From the NCBI GenBank assembly GCA_025200525.1, contig CM045761.1, forward strand, positions 140,680,223 to 140,744,222: a stretch of 64,000 bases of DNA, given 5' to 3'. The notes beneath the pieces are model-generated. The model searched no databases. It had not been told where the DNA came from and saw only the letters and a list, made by a program, of their open reading frames with translations. Shown one piece after another: positions 45,826 to 56,720 of this stretch; the first letter of the stretch is position 1; every line of letters begins with the position of its first letter. A program made the position numbers and the translations under genes. Source of the DNA: Camellia lanceoleosa. Taxonomy: Eukaryota > Streptophyta > Magnoliopsida > Ericales > Theaceae.

Positions 45826-47328
45826 ATATAAGTGAGAGTGTGTACGTTAAAAAAATTGTCACACCATAGATACCCTAATGTAACCATTACATTCTATGAC
45901 AAACATCACAACAAATCGTAATTTATGTCAATAATATTATCAACATATTTTTTCTATTTAAATTTATTTTTCTCACTTTTAAGACTAAAAATTATTAGTT
46001 AAACTTTATAATATTAATATTAGCTGGCGACTTGTGTAATGCACAAAATAATATATATATATATATTTGAAATAATGCTTCATATATTTTAATTGAATTA
46101 CTTGTGTGTATGTTCATAAATATATACTCTTAAGTAATTGGTACACGTGATGCGTATAGGGTCATCAATGGGATGGGCCGGCCTTATCATCTCGTAATTG
46201 TTGTGTTCAAATCTCATATTTTAACAGATTTTTTGGGTTTTGACTAATCAACGGATTGATACGGGTTGGACCTATTTAAAAAATTAAAATCACATCTCAC
46301 CCATAAGCTCAAATCTTACAAGCCAAATCACACATATATTATTAAGTTCTACACATTTTCCATTCACATATTTTTATTATTTTCATTATTGTTTGCTTTC
46401 CAACATAATTCAAGTGCTTTGATTTTTTTTTTTTTTAGTCTTTTTACAGTAACATATAATACCTACCAATGGAAAGGAAAAAAAAATAAAAATATTAAAC
46501 ATGAGAACCAAAAAAAAATCAAACTAGACATTAGACTTACCCATACGGGCTCTTACGAGGCGGGTTTATGGTAGGCTCAGGTTACAAATCATTGTCCAAA
46601 ATTCTAAATCATCTTTTATGGGTTGGGAAGGGATGGATATTCAAGCAAGCTAAGACGGACCACGGGTCGGGTGGGCCAATTTGGGTAATATCAGATTTTT
46701 TTGTCTGCAGACCATTTGGGGACCCCTATATGATCATTTTTTCTTTAAAAAAAATAACATTGTGAAGTAAATGATTAAATTCAAAATCTAAAATCAAAAT
46801 ATTTTATAAATATGAAAAGACGAACAATTAAGATATTTGAAAAAAAAAAAAAACACTATTTGAATATACTGCTCATGTAACGACAATTGAGATATTTTCT
46901 AAAAATACAAAAAATTAGACATTAATATCGACTCCAACCTTCACTTTATATACTAGTGTATATATATATATTTATTTATTTAAAAATATATTGTAAAATA
47001 TGTAATGTACAAAAATATTTATCATCTTATTTCAAAAAAATCTAGGAGAAATTATAGTGTACAATTTTAAAAGAGTACATGGTACAAAAGTTAAAAGAAT
47101 TTTTTATAGTAAAAGTTATGAATGGTTTTAGAGGTGCAAGTACGTAAATTTTAACCAATTACAAATTGTCATGTATTATAAAACCTTACAAAATATTAAA
47201 AAAATATTTTAATAACAATTTTTTAAATCGTTATACCATTTTTTTTAAAATCATTGTTCTATTTTTTTTTTTTTTAATTACATGTGAGCTAGGCCCCACG
47301 GTAGATTTGGAAAAGTGAGTTATTGTGA
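45826..47328. other. No gene recognised; AT-rich
   Basis: Long AT-rich stretch with (TA)n tracts (about 46051 and 46964). A segment at 46145-46290 (GGATGGGCCGGCC, GATACGGGTTGGACC) and a second at 46545-46690 (ATACGGGC..TTACGAGGCGGG) look like eroded repeat sequence, but I cannot assign them. Confidence 0.5.
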
Positions 47329-47333
47329 CGCCC
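47329..47333. repeat. Target-site duplication of solo LTR G, left copy (GTTAT)
   Basis: GTTAT before TGTGACGCCCC; identical pentamer at 50864-50868. Confidence 0.88.
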
Positions 47334-50300
47334 CAAATTTTTGGAACATCAAGGGAAATTAAATAAACAAAATGACTTAATAAACTAAAAAGTTGACATC
47401 TTAATAGAGCATTCCAACTCTCGTACATAACCAAAGGTTCAAATAATATTAAATAAAAACTTAAAATTATCCAAACACAACATCAAATGAAATTATAAGG
47501 TCCTTAATAGCTAATATATAAGATAATAAAGTTATTCGACTTTAGTCATGATTTCAAGTCAGCCAAGGCTCTACGTTAGCGTAAACTCCATTTCAGCTTC
47601 AATTATTTCCTCGTCAAAACCTGGCATAAAACGCCAGGGCAACAAAAATATATGCAATGAGTTTTACAACACAGTAAGAAAACATAACCAACTTACCATT
47701 CTTTTTAAAAGAAAAATAATGAGATTATAAACATGAGATAACAATATAATTGTAAACATAAATTACAGCCATTAAAATAATTTCAATAATTTTAATAAAT
47801 TAGGTGACACTCGAAATCTCACCAAAGAGATTTAACTTACCAACCACTAAGCATGGCAACGGTTAATTTGAAACCCTCCCTTGGTCAAATATTTAAGTGT
47901 TACCAACCGTAACCACCAGGGATGCCCACATCCGGAGTTATATACCCAAGCAGTGACATCCGTGGTCTGCCCCAAGGAAACGGTCTGCCAGGGGTACGTA
48001 ACCTCCCTGTGTGCCACCGGCACATCCACCCTTATTCCAAAACCGAATACTGAAAAGAGTTCAAATAAATCTCGTGCCATCTTAGAGTTTCGCAACACAA
48101 TTTACGTGAGAATTCTCAAAACCAGGGCTCACCCTGAACAACCGGTATTGACCGTCAACCCTTAATTTCGTACACTCTTTAAAACCAAGACTCACTCTGA
48201 ACAACTAGTATTAACCGTCAATTGTTAACTTTATGTATGCCGTTAATCATTTCAGTTAATTTTGATATTAATCACAAATAAATTCCAATTTTTAATCACA
48301 AATAATGTTACACCAACTCATTAAAATCCAAACATAAAATATTACACATGTCACACAATAATAAACAATTGTACAACATTTAAATAAACAATTTATTTAA
48401 ACCATGGTATGAAGTAATAATTTAGATACCAAAAGAAGGGAAGGAAATAAATCATAATTACACACATGCATGGACTTTTAATCTATAAGTTTAGACTACC
48501 ACAATACACCCATACATGGATTACTAATTTAAAATATTTGATGAATTAGACCAACACAATAACTGATTTTTTTTATCCAAATAAATAATTGAAGTGATGA
48601 TCTTAAATCTGTCCAGAAATTTTCAGGTTATACCTTAGGTAATAAAAATTATAAATAAATTACTTATACAACTCTAAAATTTATAAAAATCTACAGATTA
48701 CTCAATAAACATGTTATGATAATTTTTCAGAAAGCATTTTCCAAAAATAAATTATAAATCATTCTTAAAAATTCCAAGAGTGTTTATGACACAGATTTAT
48801 CACATTTCCTTAAATTAATTCCATACTTAAATTTTATAAATCAATTCCATGATCTAAAAATTTATTATGAAACTAGGCTTCTCAAATTTCATTTTTTGCT
48901 TAGAAATTATCAATTTTGGTTTAATATAAAATTTTTAATGATTTTTCAAACACATAATAAAATCTGTCTATAGCTCCAGACTTGGTTAAAAATCTGTATA
49001 AATTCGTACAAAACTCAATAATTGTTGAAAATTTTTGTGAATGAACTAGACGTCATTATCAATGGCAGATTTAAAGGGCCAAATAACATCTTCAATAATC
49101 TTTTTAATGGCATAAACTACACATGCAAGTTCAAATTCCACAATATTATCATGATTTTCAGATTACCAATATTTAATATACCATCATAAAATCTTTTATA
49201 CAATTATAAATAAAATTCTATCTACAAGTTTAGACATTTTATAATCTGAAAATTTCATATAAAAAAATGAGAGGGTTGAGAGGGTTTTCTTACTATGTTA
49301 GGTTGCTAACGATTTATCGTCCGAATTTGATTTATGATTCTGATCGTAAGATATGACCGTCCTAGCTCCATGATCGTCTTGCTAAAATTTCACATTAATC
49401 GGACGCGATCTCACCGTTGATCTTTCATTGGATTCTCTTAGAACTTTCAGTTGTTGATCATCATCTTAGACTTAGAATTTGAAAGATCTAACCCCAAAAA
49501 TGAATTCTACACGTCGAAAAACCTAAGGGTGGTCATCCCCAAAGTCATAGGACCACTCGATTAACCTAAAGGTACTACGATGCACCGTAGCACCATGGGC
49601 CGAGAAACGGTGGATAAAATTCAATTCATCTTCTCCAACAGCCGTAGCATGCACGAACAGAAGACCCAGAATTTTAGTTTCAATGTCACCAGTTCAAATG
49701 CTTATATCTTCTTCATCGTAACTCCGTTTTATCTTATTTTTCTGTCATTGGATTCACCTCACGGCCTAGTTTTTGGTTCACTACTCACACACCTCGTTCC
49801 GTCTCTTTTTGCATGCCGTCGGATCTCCAAAATTTGACAAAAAAATAAGATTATTTTCCTACCGTCTCGGACATTTTTTCGAACCATCTTTCGGACTCCA
49901 TAACTTTCTTAATTCTTAACGGTTTTACTTCATTCTTTCGCCAATCTCTTTAACTTACTTCGTACTTCATCTTACATGACCTATTTTTCTCACTTCTTTC
50001 CGGAATGAATGGTTTTGGCATGCCGAAAGTAAGCCAAAAACCAACTTCTGAAATTCAAAATAAACTTCTCTAACTTTGTTTCTTTCTCCTTCATCTTCCT
50101 TCTTCTTCTCTTTCTTCACCTACAACACTTTGTGAATGGTGGTTCTAGATGATAATGGAATAGGTGATGGTGGTGGTGATGGTCCGACGGTGCACCAATG
50201 GTGGTGAAGTTCGCGGGTTGGTGGTTCGGATGGTGATAGTATGGGTTAAGGCCGTGGCTATGGAGGTCAGGGAAGGAGGAAAAACATAGATAAGGAAGGA

Positions 50301-50795
50301 GAGAGAGAGTTTTGAGAATGAGAGGTGGAGGGAAAGAGAGGGAACCGAGAGAGATGAAACTGGAAGTGAAGAGAGGTGAGGAAAACTTAGGCTCAATTTA
50401 TGGGCAAAATTAGAAAGAGTAAAACAAGATAGAAATTAAAAAGAATTGATAAAAGGAAATGGAACAGCTGGTGTATATAGCATCTGCATGTCCACCACAT
50501 TTTCTTTTGATCTAGAAAATGATTGCACGTGGAAGGTGGGGATGTGAGAAAACATGGGGAGCAAACCCATGGTTTCTAATTAGATTTTAGTGCAGAAAAT
50601 ATTAGATTCTAGTGTAATTTGATTACAAAAAATATATATAGAGAATAATATAATAAAAATATCATAAGGTTCAAAAATTAATATTGAGTAATAATATAAA
50701 GTCAAAATATATTTTATTTTATTTTATTTTGAATAAATTTTCAGTATAAAAATATACAAACTATTAAATTTAAAATATTGTGAATAATTATTTAA

Positions 50796-50834
<39 letters not shown>

Positions 50835-50863
50835 TTTATTATATAAAAATACAGGATTTCACA
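47334..50863 (-). mobile_element. Solo LTR G of a gypsy-type element (3530 bp)
   Basis: Bounded by TGTGACGCCCC and GGATTTCACA with exact GTTAT duplications outside. No pol, PBS or second LTR is present, so it is a solo LTR or a non-coding derivative. The terminus resembles the TGTAACGCCCC end of the D and E LTRs, and a TATA block (50474-50479) followed by a pyrimidine-rich leader shows minus-strand orientation. Internally, a 66-bp duplication lies at 48115-48235 (GGCTCACCCTGAACAACCGG and ACTCACTCTGAACAACTAGT). A 3.5 kb solo LTR is large but within the range of plant gypsy elements. Confidence 0.85.
50474..50479 (-). promoter_or_regulatory. TATA box of solo LTR G
   Basis: Minus strand CTATATACACC, then about 75 bases on, a leader rich in TCTC and TTCC words (50400-50280). 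Confidence 0.45.
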
Positions 50864-50868
50864 GTTAT
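50864..50868. repeat. Target-site duplication of solo LTR G, right copy (GTTAT)
   Basis: Identical to 47329-47333. Confidence 0.88.
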
Positions 50869-51430
50869 ATTGTCTTGTTTTGAGAAATTAATTAAAAGTT
50901 AATTTTTTATTTTTTATTTTAAAAAAATGTGAAAAAAGGTAAAGTGATAATGTGACCTAAAATAAGTTAAAAGTTAAAAATTGACTTTTAATTATTCCCA
51001 AATTAAGGCATTATTAAGATTTAAGAGCAATAATAAAAATCTGCTTTACAAAAAAAAGGGTATCGTTAGGATAAAATTAGATAGCTTGAAACCACAACAT
51101 TTAATTTATTGTTTCAAATCCTTTGACTGTCCTTTTCAATGACGTGGGGGTGTTTTGGTGAAAAGTTCCACATGATTTGGAGATAAATTTAAAAAGGGAT
51201 TACATATATAACTTTTTATTTTATTTTATATAAATATGAAGTGGTATAAATTACACTTGCATCTCTATAGTCTTTTAGTTGTACCTTATCACATAATCAC
51301 TTGCACCCTATATGTTTTTGTAATTTGTTATTTATCCACTGTGTTGAAATTCTCTCAAATTTAAATCCAACAAGTTTTTTTGGTTCACCACTTGATACGA
51401 CATGACGGGCTTGCCAGAATACTACCATTG
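50869..51430. other. No gene recognised; AT-rich
   Basis: Unassigned DNA between solo LTR G and CACTA-2. It contains a loose inverted arrangement of TTAAAAGTTAA words (50890-50995). Confidence 0.5.
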
Positions 51431-51910
51431 CACTACAAGAAATAACACTTTTAGCGACCAACTTTTTGGTTGCAAAAAGCTCATATCTAATCGCTAATAG
51501 TTTTTAGAGACCAAAAAAAGTTGGTCGCAATTTAGTCACCAAAAGCCTGTCAGAGAAGGTTTTTGGCAACCAGAAGTGAAGTTGGTTGCAGAAAGTTCTA
51601 ATCTGCGACGACATATTTTGGTCACGGAAAGGATTTTAATTTGTCAAAAGTTGATAATTTTGCGACAAAAAATTTGGTCTCTGAAAGTTAACATTTGCGA
51701 CCACCTATTTTGGTCGCTTAAAGTTGTCATTTGCAACCACTATTTTGGTTGCTGAAATTGCGGCCACCTATTTTGGTCGCCGAAAGTTAACATTTGCAAC
51801 TTCCTATTTTGGTCGCTGAAAGGGTTTAATTTTGTTGGAAGTCCAAATTCGTGACTATTTATTTAGTTGCTAAAAATCTATGCTTTAGCGACCACGTCCA
51901 TGGTCACCAA
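51431..51910. mobile_element. CACTA-2: unpaired left end
   Basis: Begins CACTACAAGAAATAACAC, then an array of GCGACCA..TTTTGGT and TTTGGTCGC words to about 51910, a motif variant different from that of the other elements. Preceded by TTG. No matching right terminus plus TTG was found in the window, so either the right end lies beyond base 64000 (the outer shell around CACTA-5) or it is deleted. Confidence 0.6.
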
Positions 51911-52941
51911 TAGTTATTCCTAGAACCTTCTCAAACAGCTATTGCAACTAAAATTTTATTGATCACAAGAGAGCTTTCAATTTCAAAAATTAATTTTCTA
52001 AATCTAATGCTATTTTTTTTTTAATACCTATAATACATTTGAAATTAACACATAATTCATGTCCATCCAATCAATTTCAACAAACCAATCCATTAACAAT
52101 CCAATCTTGAAACAAAAAACCATCGACTATAAAATCACAATACTAGTTAATCTATCTAATTATGACCACTTGTCAATATGAAAACATTACAAGTCCAAAA
52201 TAACCATCCATTCATTTAGTTTACAACGAATTTACATCAAAAACTTATTTACCAAAACCATCAAAGATTTCAAAAACCATTAATATCCAAATGCTTGTCA
52301 TATTTGTCTGATACGAAATATATCAAAAACTCCACGTATAAGCACAACTTAGAATTAATGCACCGTCAAACTCAGGTCCATAAACACGCATGACTACACC
52401 AATAAATTTAAAAAAAAAAAAATGTAGAAAGCATTGTTAATAATAATATTTTGGCAGACATTTCTATTTAATTTTGCAAAAATCTGTGGATCTAATTCCA
52501 CTCCCAAAACTAGCAATCACACACAGCCTTACTGCCCAGTTCAAAAAAAATAAAATAAAATAAACAAAATAGGGAATTAATCTAACTACAGAATGCTTCA
52601 TTGACGGTGGCAACTATCATCAAAGTTTTTCAGAAACAATTATTAATATTCATGATAGGAAACATGTAGAAATATTCAAATGAGTCACAACCAACTTAAA
52701 AAGTTACAAGGCGTTTTCCCCCAATGTCAATTCTGACTAGAGTTCTTACACTTAGGATTGGATTCTTATAGTTATTTCCTAGTAGAACTAGGATTTCCCT
52801 ACCATTATAAATTTGGTTATGATCCTCTTGACTAAGTAGAAATAAACTCAACCTACCAATTACATTCCCACTAAAATTAATCAACATTTGAAAAATATAG
52901 AACGAGTTAAGCTTGCAAAATGCATTAAGTGTGGGTATATA
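51911..52941. other. Possible interior of CACTA-2; no gene recognised
   Basis: AT-rich DNA between the left array of CACTA-2 and the start of CACTA-5. One minus-strand frame (52959-52696) is open for 87 codons but matches nothing I know; its first codons run into CACTA-5. Confidence 0.35.
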
Positions 52942-53150
52942 CACTATAACAAAATACACCTTTGGTGACCAAAATTGGCGGCTAAATTTTTTTTAGTCAC
53001 CAAAAGTTGGGGAATTGGCGACTAATAATTTTTTTAGCCGGAAAAAGTATAATATTTAGCTACTAAATTTTTTTTAGTCGGGGTATATTGATTATTGCCG
53101 ACTAAAAAAAATTTAGTCACTAAAAATAAAAGAATTGGCGACAAAAAAAA

Positions 53151-53410
53151 TATTTTAGTCGCTGTTTATTGAGTTTTGGCTACTAAAACAATTTAGTCAC
53201 CGAATGTAAAATAAAAAATTATTTTTTATCTTTGGCGACCAAAAGTTTGGTCACTAAAAACATATTTTTAGCAATAAAAAAATATTTTAGTCACTGTATA
53301 TTGAGTTTTAGCTACTAAAACAATTTAGTCGCCGAATGTAAAATAAAAAATTATTTTTTATCTTTGGCAATCAAAAGTTTGGTCGCCAAAAACTTATTTT
53401 CAGTGACAAA
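53151..53410. repeat. Tandem duplication (~132 bp) in the CACTA-5 left end
   Basis: TATTTTAGTCGCTGTTTATTG (first 20 bases at 53151) recurs as TATTTTAGTCACTGTATATT near 53283. Both are followed by GCTACTAAAACAATTTAGTC and GAATGTAAAATAAAAAATTA. Confidence 0.75.
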
Positions 53411-53534
53411 AAAATATTTTAGTTGCCAAAAACTAAAATATTTAGAGGGAAACATTTCAAAATTTGAGGGTTTATAAAAATAATTAGTGACTAAAAATAT
53501 TTAGTCGCTAATATATATATTTGGTTTTGCAAAC

Positions 53535-53551
53535 CCAAACCAGCGCCTCTG

Positions 53552-53598
<47 letters not shown>

Positions 53599-53940
53599 CT
53601 CCTCCTCTGCTCCTCTCCCCTCCCTCGCGGTCACTGGCAACCGAAGCACCAATTCACCTCGTTGTTGGTCACCGTCGCCTGAGATCCATCACCCACGAAA
53701 GCTCGATCGGCGGCTCCTTCCTCGTAGCTCCTCGCATTGCTGGGTTTTTATCTTCCTCTCTCTAATCAACTGATATATATATATATATATAAAATAATCT
53801 CCACCAATTGTTCGATGATGGCCAACAGTTCGCTCTCTCTCAATCTCTCTCTCTCTCTCTTCAAATCTTACAAATGGGTACTGTGCATACTCTACAATGG
53901 CCGAGTTTTAGCCGTAGGGAAGTATTGCAGTGTTTGTTAG
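53535..53940 (+). other. Gene-like 5' leader in CACTA-5 with (CT)n
   Basis: A sudden GC- and CT-rich stretch: CCAGCGCCTCTGTCTCTG, a (CT)n tract at 53557-53594, then CCTCCCTCGCGGTCACTGG. It resembles a plant promoter-proximal leader or first exon. ATG codons occur further on (53737, 53815) but the frames are short and not recognisable. CACTA-3 has a leader of similar composition at the same relative place (56455-56720). Confidence 0.35.
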
Positions 53941-55116
53941 TTTTAGTAATTTCAACTGTAGAAGTTGGTGTTGTTAGATTTTGATCTTTGTTGTTTTTGT
54001 TTAGTGTCTACATTTTTGGGTTTTATTAAGTTTGAATTGGGTTTTCTATAATTTTTCTAGGTCTTGATTTTGTGTTTGTATTCTTTCTAAAAAAAAAAAT
54101 TTTGTTTGTTTTGAGAGATGTTGGATTGTTAGATGGTTGCTTTAATCATTTTGGGTTCTTGAGCTACTAATTGATCTATTTTTTTTTATTATAAATTTTA
54201 TGGGTATGTTCTAAGTTTTCAATTTTTTCTAGCATTTTAGGTCATTGGAATTTTTGTTTTCGTTCTATGAATGGAGGGAAAAGAAGGGATTAATAGTTCT
54301 GGGGTTACAATAGCTCCAGAGAGCTATGGAATGGCTGTGAGGAGTGAAAATCCCAGCCAATCAAGTGACACTTACCACCTGTTTGATAAAATGTCTATTA
54401 TGCCTTGTACTTGTTAGACTTGTGATATGAGTAGGAAGGGTAATGGTAAATCATCCCAAATTTCAAACCTGCATCAGTCAAATCATCCAAAATTTCATTT
54501 CCTGAATTGGGTTTACTTTTCATGGTAGTTAATGTGTATATTGTATTGTATAGTTGTGGTTTGCTTTTGTTTATTTTGTTGATTGTGAGGGTTGGAACGT
54601 TTTTGTTGCATGAAATTTGGAAGAGCAACTGAAGGTATTAAATTTTACAAGCCAAAAGGATAAAAGAAAGGGTTCAGGCTGTAAAAGTCACATTTGTGTC
54701 CCTTAATTGATTTAGAATTCCAAAATAGGAAAATATGAGTCTTAGACAATGAAAATTAATTAAACATAAGAAAAACTCTTCCAACATGAAAGGTAGCGAG
54801 CTAATTCATAGAAAACATAAAATAAGACTTGAAATTGATTGAACCAAACACTACAAGAAAATGCATTTTTGCCGACCACTTTTAGCTACCAAAACTAATT
54901 TAGTCGCCAAAAGTGTGGGAATTGGCTACCAAAAATAATTTTAGTCGGCAAAAGTCAACTTTTTAGCTACTAATTTTTTTTAGTAGGGAAATGTTGATTA
55001 TTGGCTACTAAAAAAAATTTAGTAGCTAAAGATATTACAATTGGCGACTAAAAAATTATTTAGTAGCTAAAAATATCACAATTGGCGACTAAAAAAAACT
55101 TTAGTAGCTAAAGACA

Positions 55117-55432
55117 CACTTTCGGCTACTAAATGTTTGGTAGCCGAATGTAAATAAAAAAAATTAATTTTTAATCTTTCCCGACCAAAGTTTTGGTCGC
55201 CAAATGTCAACTTTCGGCGACCAAAGTTCTTTTAGTCGCTAAAGACCCACTTTCGGCTACTAAATGTTTGGTAGCCGAATGTAAATAAAAAAAATTAATT
55301 TTTAATCTTCCCCGACCAAAGGTTTGGTCGCCAAATGTCAACTTTCGGCGACCAAAGTTCTTTTAGTCGCTAAAGACCCACTTTCGGCTACTAAATGTTT
55401 GGTAGCCGAATGTAAATAAAAAAAATTAATTA
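55117..55432. repeat. 130-bp tandem repeats in the CACTA-3 left end
   Basis: The run GACCAAAG.TTTGGTCGCC to TTTTTAATCTT occurs at 55183 and again at 55313, each with the GGCTACTAAATGTTTGGTAG segment. A partial unit precedes them. Confidence 0.85.
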
Positions 55433-55462
55433 TTTACATTTATATTTATATTTATATTTATA

Positions 55463-55493
<31 letters not shown>

Positions 55494-56454
55494 AATTTAT
55501 CAAAATAATATGAATTTCTTATTTTGTCCTTTTTTTAAATCCATTAATAATAAAAAATTTACAATTATGACAATTGATATTTCTAAAAACATATACTATC
55601 AAAAGGTAATTTTGATAAATTAATATTTTTAAAATGTAATAATTGTATTATAAAAAGAAATTAAATTATGAAAATAGACTATTATTTTGAGATGAATCTT
55701 TTGATTAAACTATTTATACTTTTTACATCATCATATTTCAATAACACTAATAAATTAAGAATAAATCAAAATTCACAAATAAAAGACAAAATATCCCAAT
55801 TATTTATCATTTCAATAAATTTTTCAATATTATTACCAGTACTAATAAAAGACAAAACATCCCAATTATTTGTAAGACTTATTGATATTATTTCAGATTT
55901 TAAATTTTTCCTTAATTTTTTAATAATTAATTTTTCAACTTTTAAAATTATTTTTACATTATACACGGTTAACAATAATCAAACACTATTGTTAATTTAA
56001 ATTTGGAGGAGACATTTCTAATTTAAATTTGAGGATTTATAAAAGTAATTGACGACTAAAAAACACGGGTTGGTTTCGAATATTTAAATTTTTTTTTCCT
56101 TCTTTTATTTTTAATTTTCTTTCTTTCTTTCTTTTCTTTCTTATTTTATATATATATATATAATAAGAATATAAAATTTTAAAATATATTATTATATTTT
56201 TCAGTAAAAAAAATATTATGACAAATATTTAAGATAATTTAATATTTGTAATTTATAATTTTATTACTTATATTTTGATTTAAATATAATTTTAATATAT
56301 TTGTTACTTTTATTCCTTATATTTGTTACATATATATATTTTTTTCTTTTTTATTTTAATGCCTATTTTTATATATATTTTTTATTATTTTTACTTTTCC
56401 CGACTAAATATTAGTCGCCGATTATAATTAAAATTTTTAAACATTGTTTCAGAC

Positions 56455-56720
56455 TTTGGAGGGAAACAGGAAAACTTGGGAGGGAAACTTTGGGTTTTCA
56501 TTTTTATGTCTCTCACTCTCGACTCTCTCCTCTTTCTCATTCTCTCACGCCTCTGCCCTCCTCCATCTCTCTCTCGCCTCTGTCTCCCGCATCGGCATGC
56601 GGAAGCATCACCGCCATCACGCCTCTGCGCGCCTCTGCACCGGTAGCCTTTCTCTCCTCTCCTTCGTGCTCGAGCCAACGTTGCAAGCGAAATTGAAGGC
56701 CAATCATTGAATTTGAAGGT
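56455..56720 (+). other. Gene-like 5' leader / short open frame in CACTA-3
   Basis: GC- and CT-rich stretch after the AT-rich left part. A frame opens at 56506 region (ATGTCTCTCACTCTCGACTC) but three overlapping frames are open here in both directions because of the biased composition, so I do not call a protein. TTTGAAGGTAATGC (56712-56725) could be an exon/donor junction. It may be a captured promoter-leader segment; origin not identified. Confidence 0.3.

Noticed and set aside
46145..46690. Possible LINE or SINE between the MITE and solo LTR G
   Set aside because: Some GC-rich words look repeated, but there is no poly(A) tail, target duplication or coding domain I can point to.
50145..50396. 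Minus-strand Ser/Leu-rich frame
   Set aside because: Composition comes from the TCTC-rich leader of solo LTR G.
55668..56000. 110-codon plus-strand frame in CACTA-3
   Set aside because: Very AT-rich Ile/Asn/Phe/Leu sequence with an open opposite strand; no domain.
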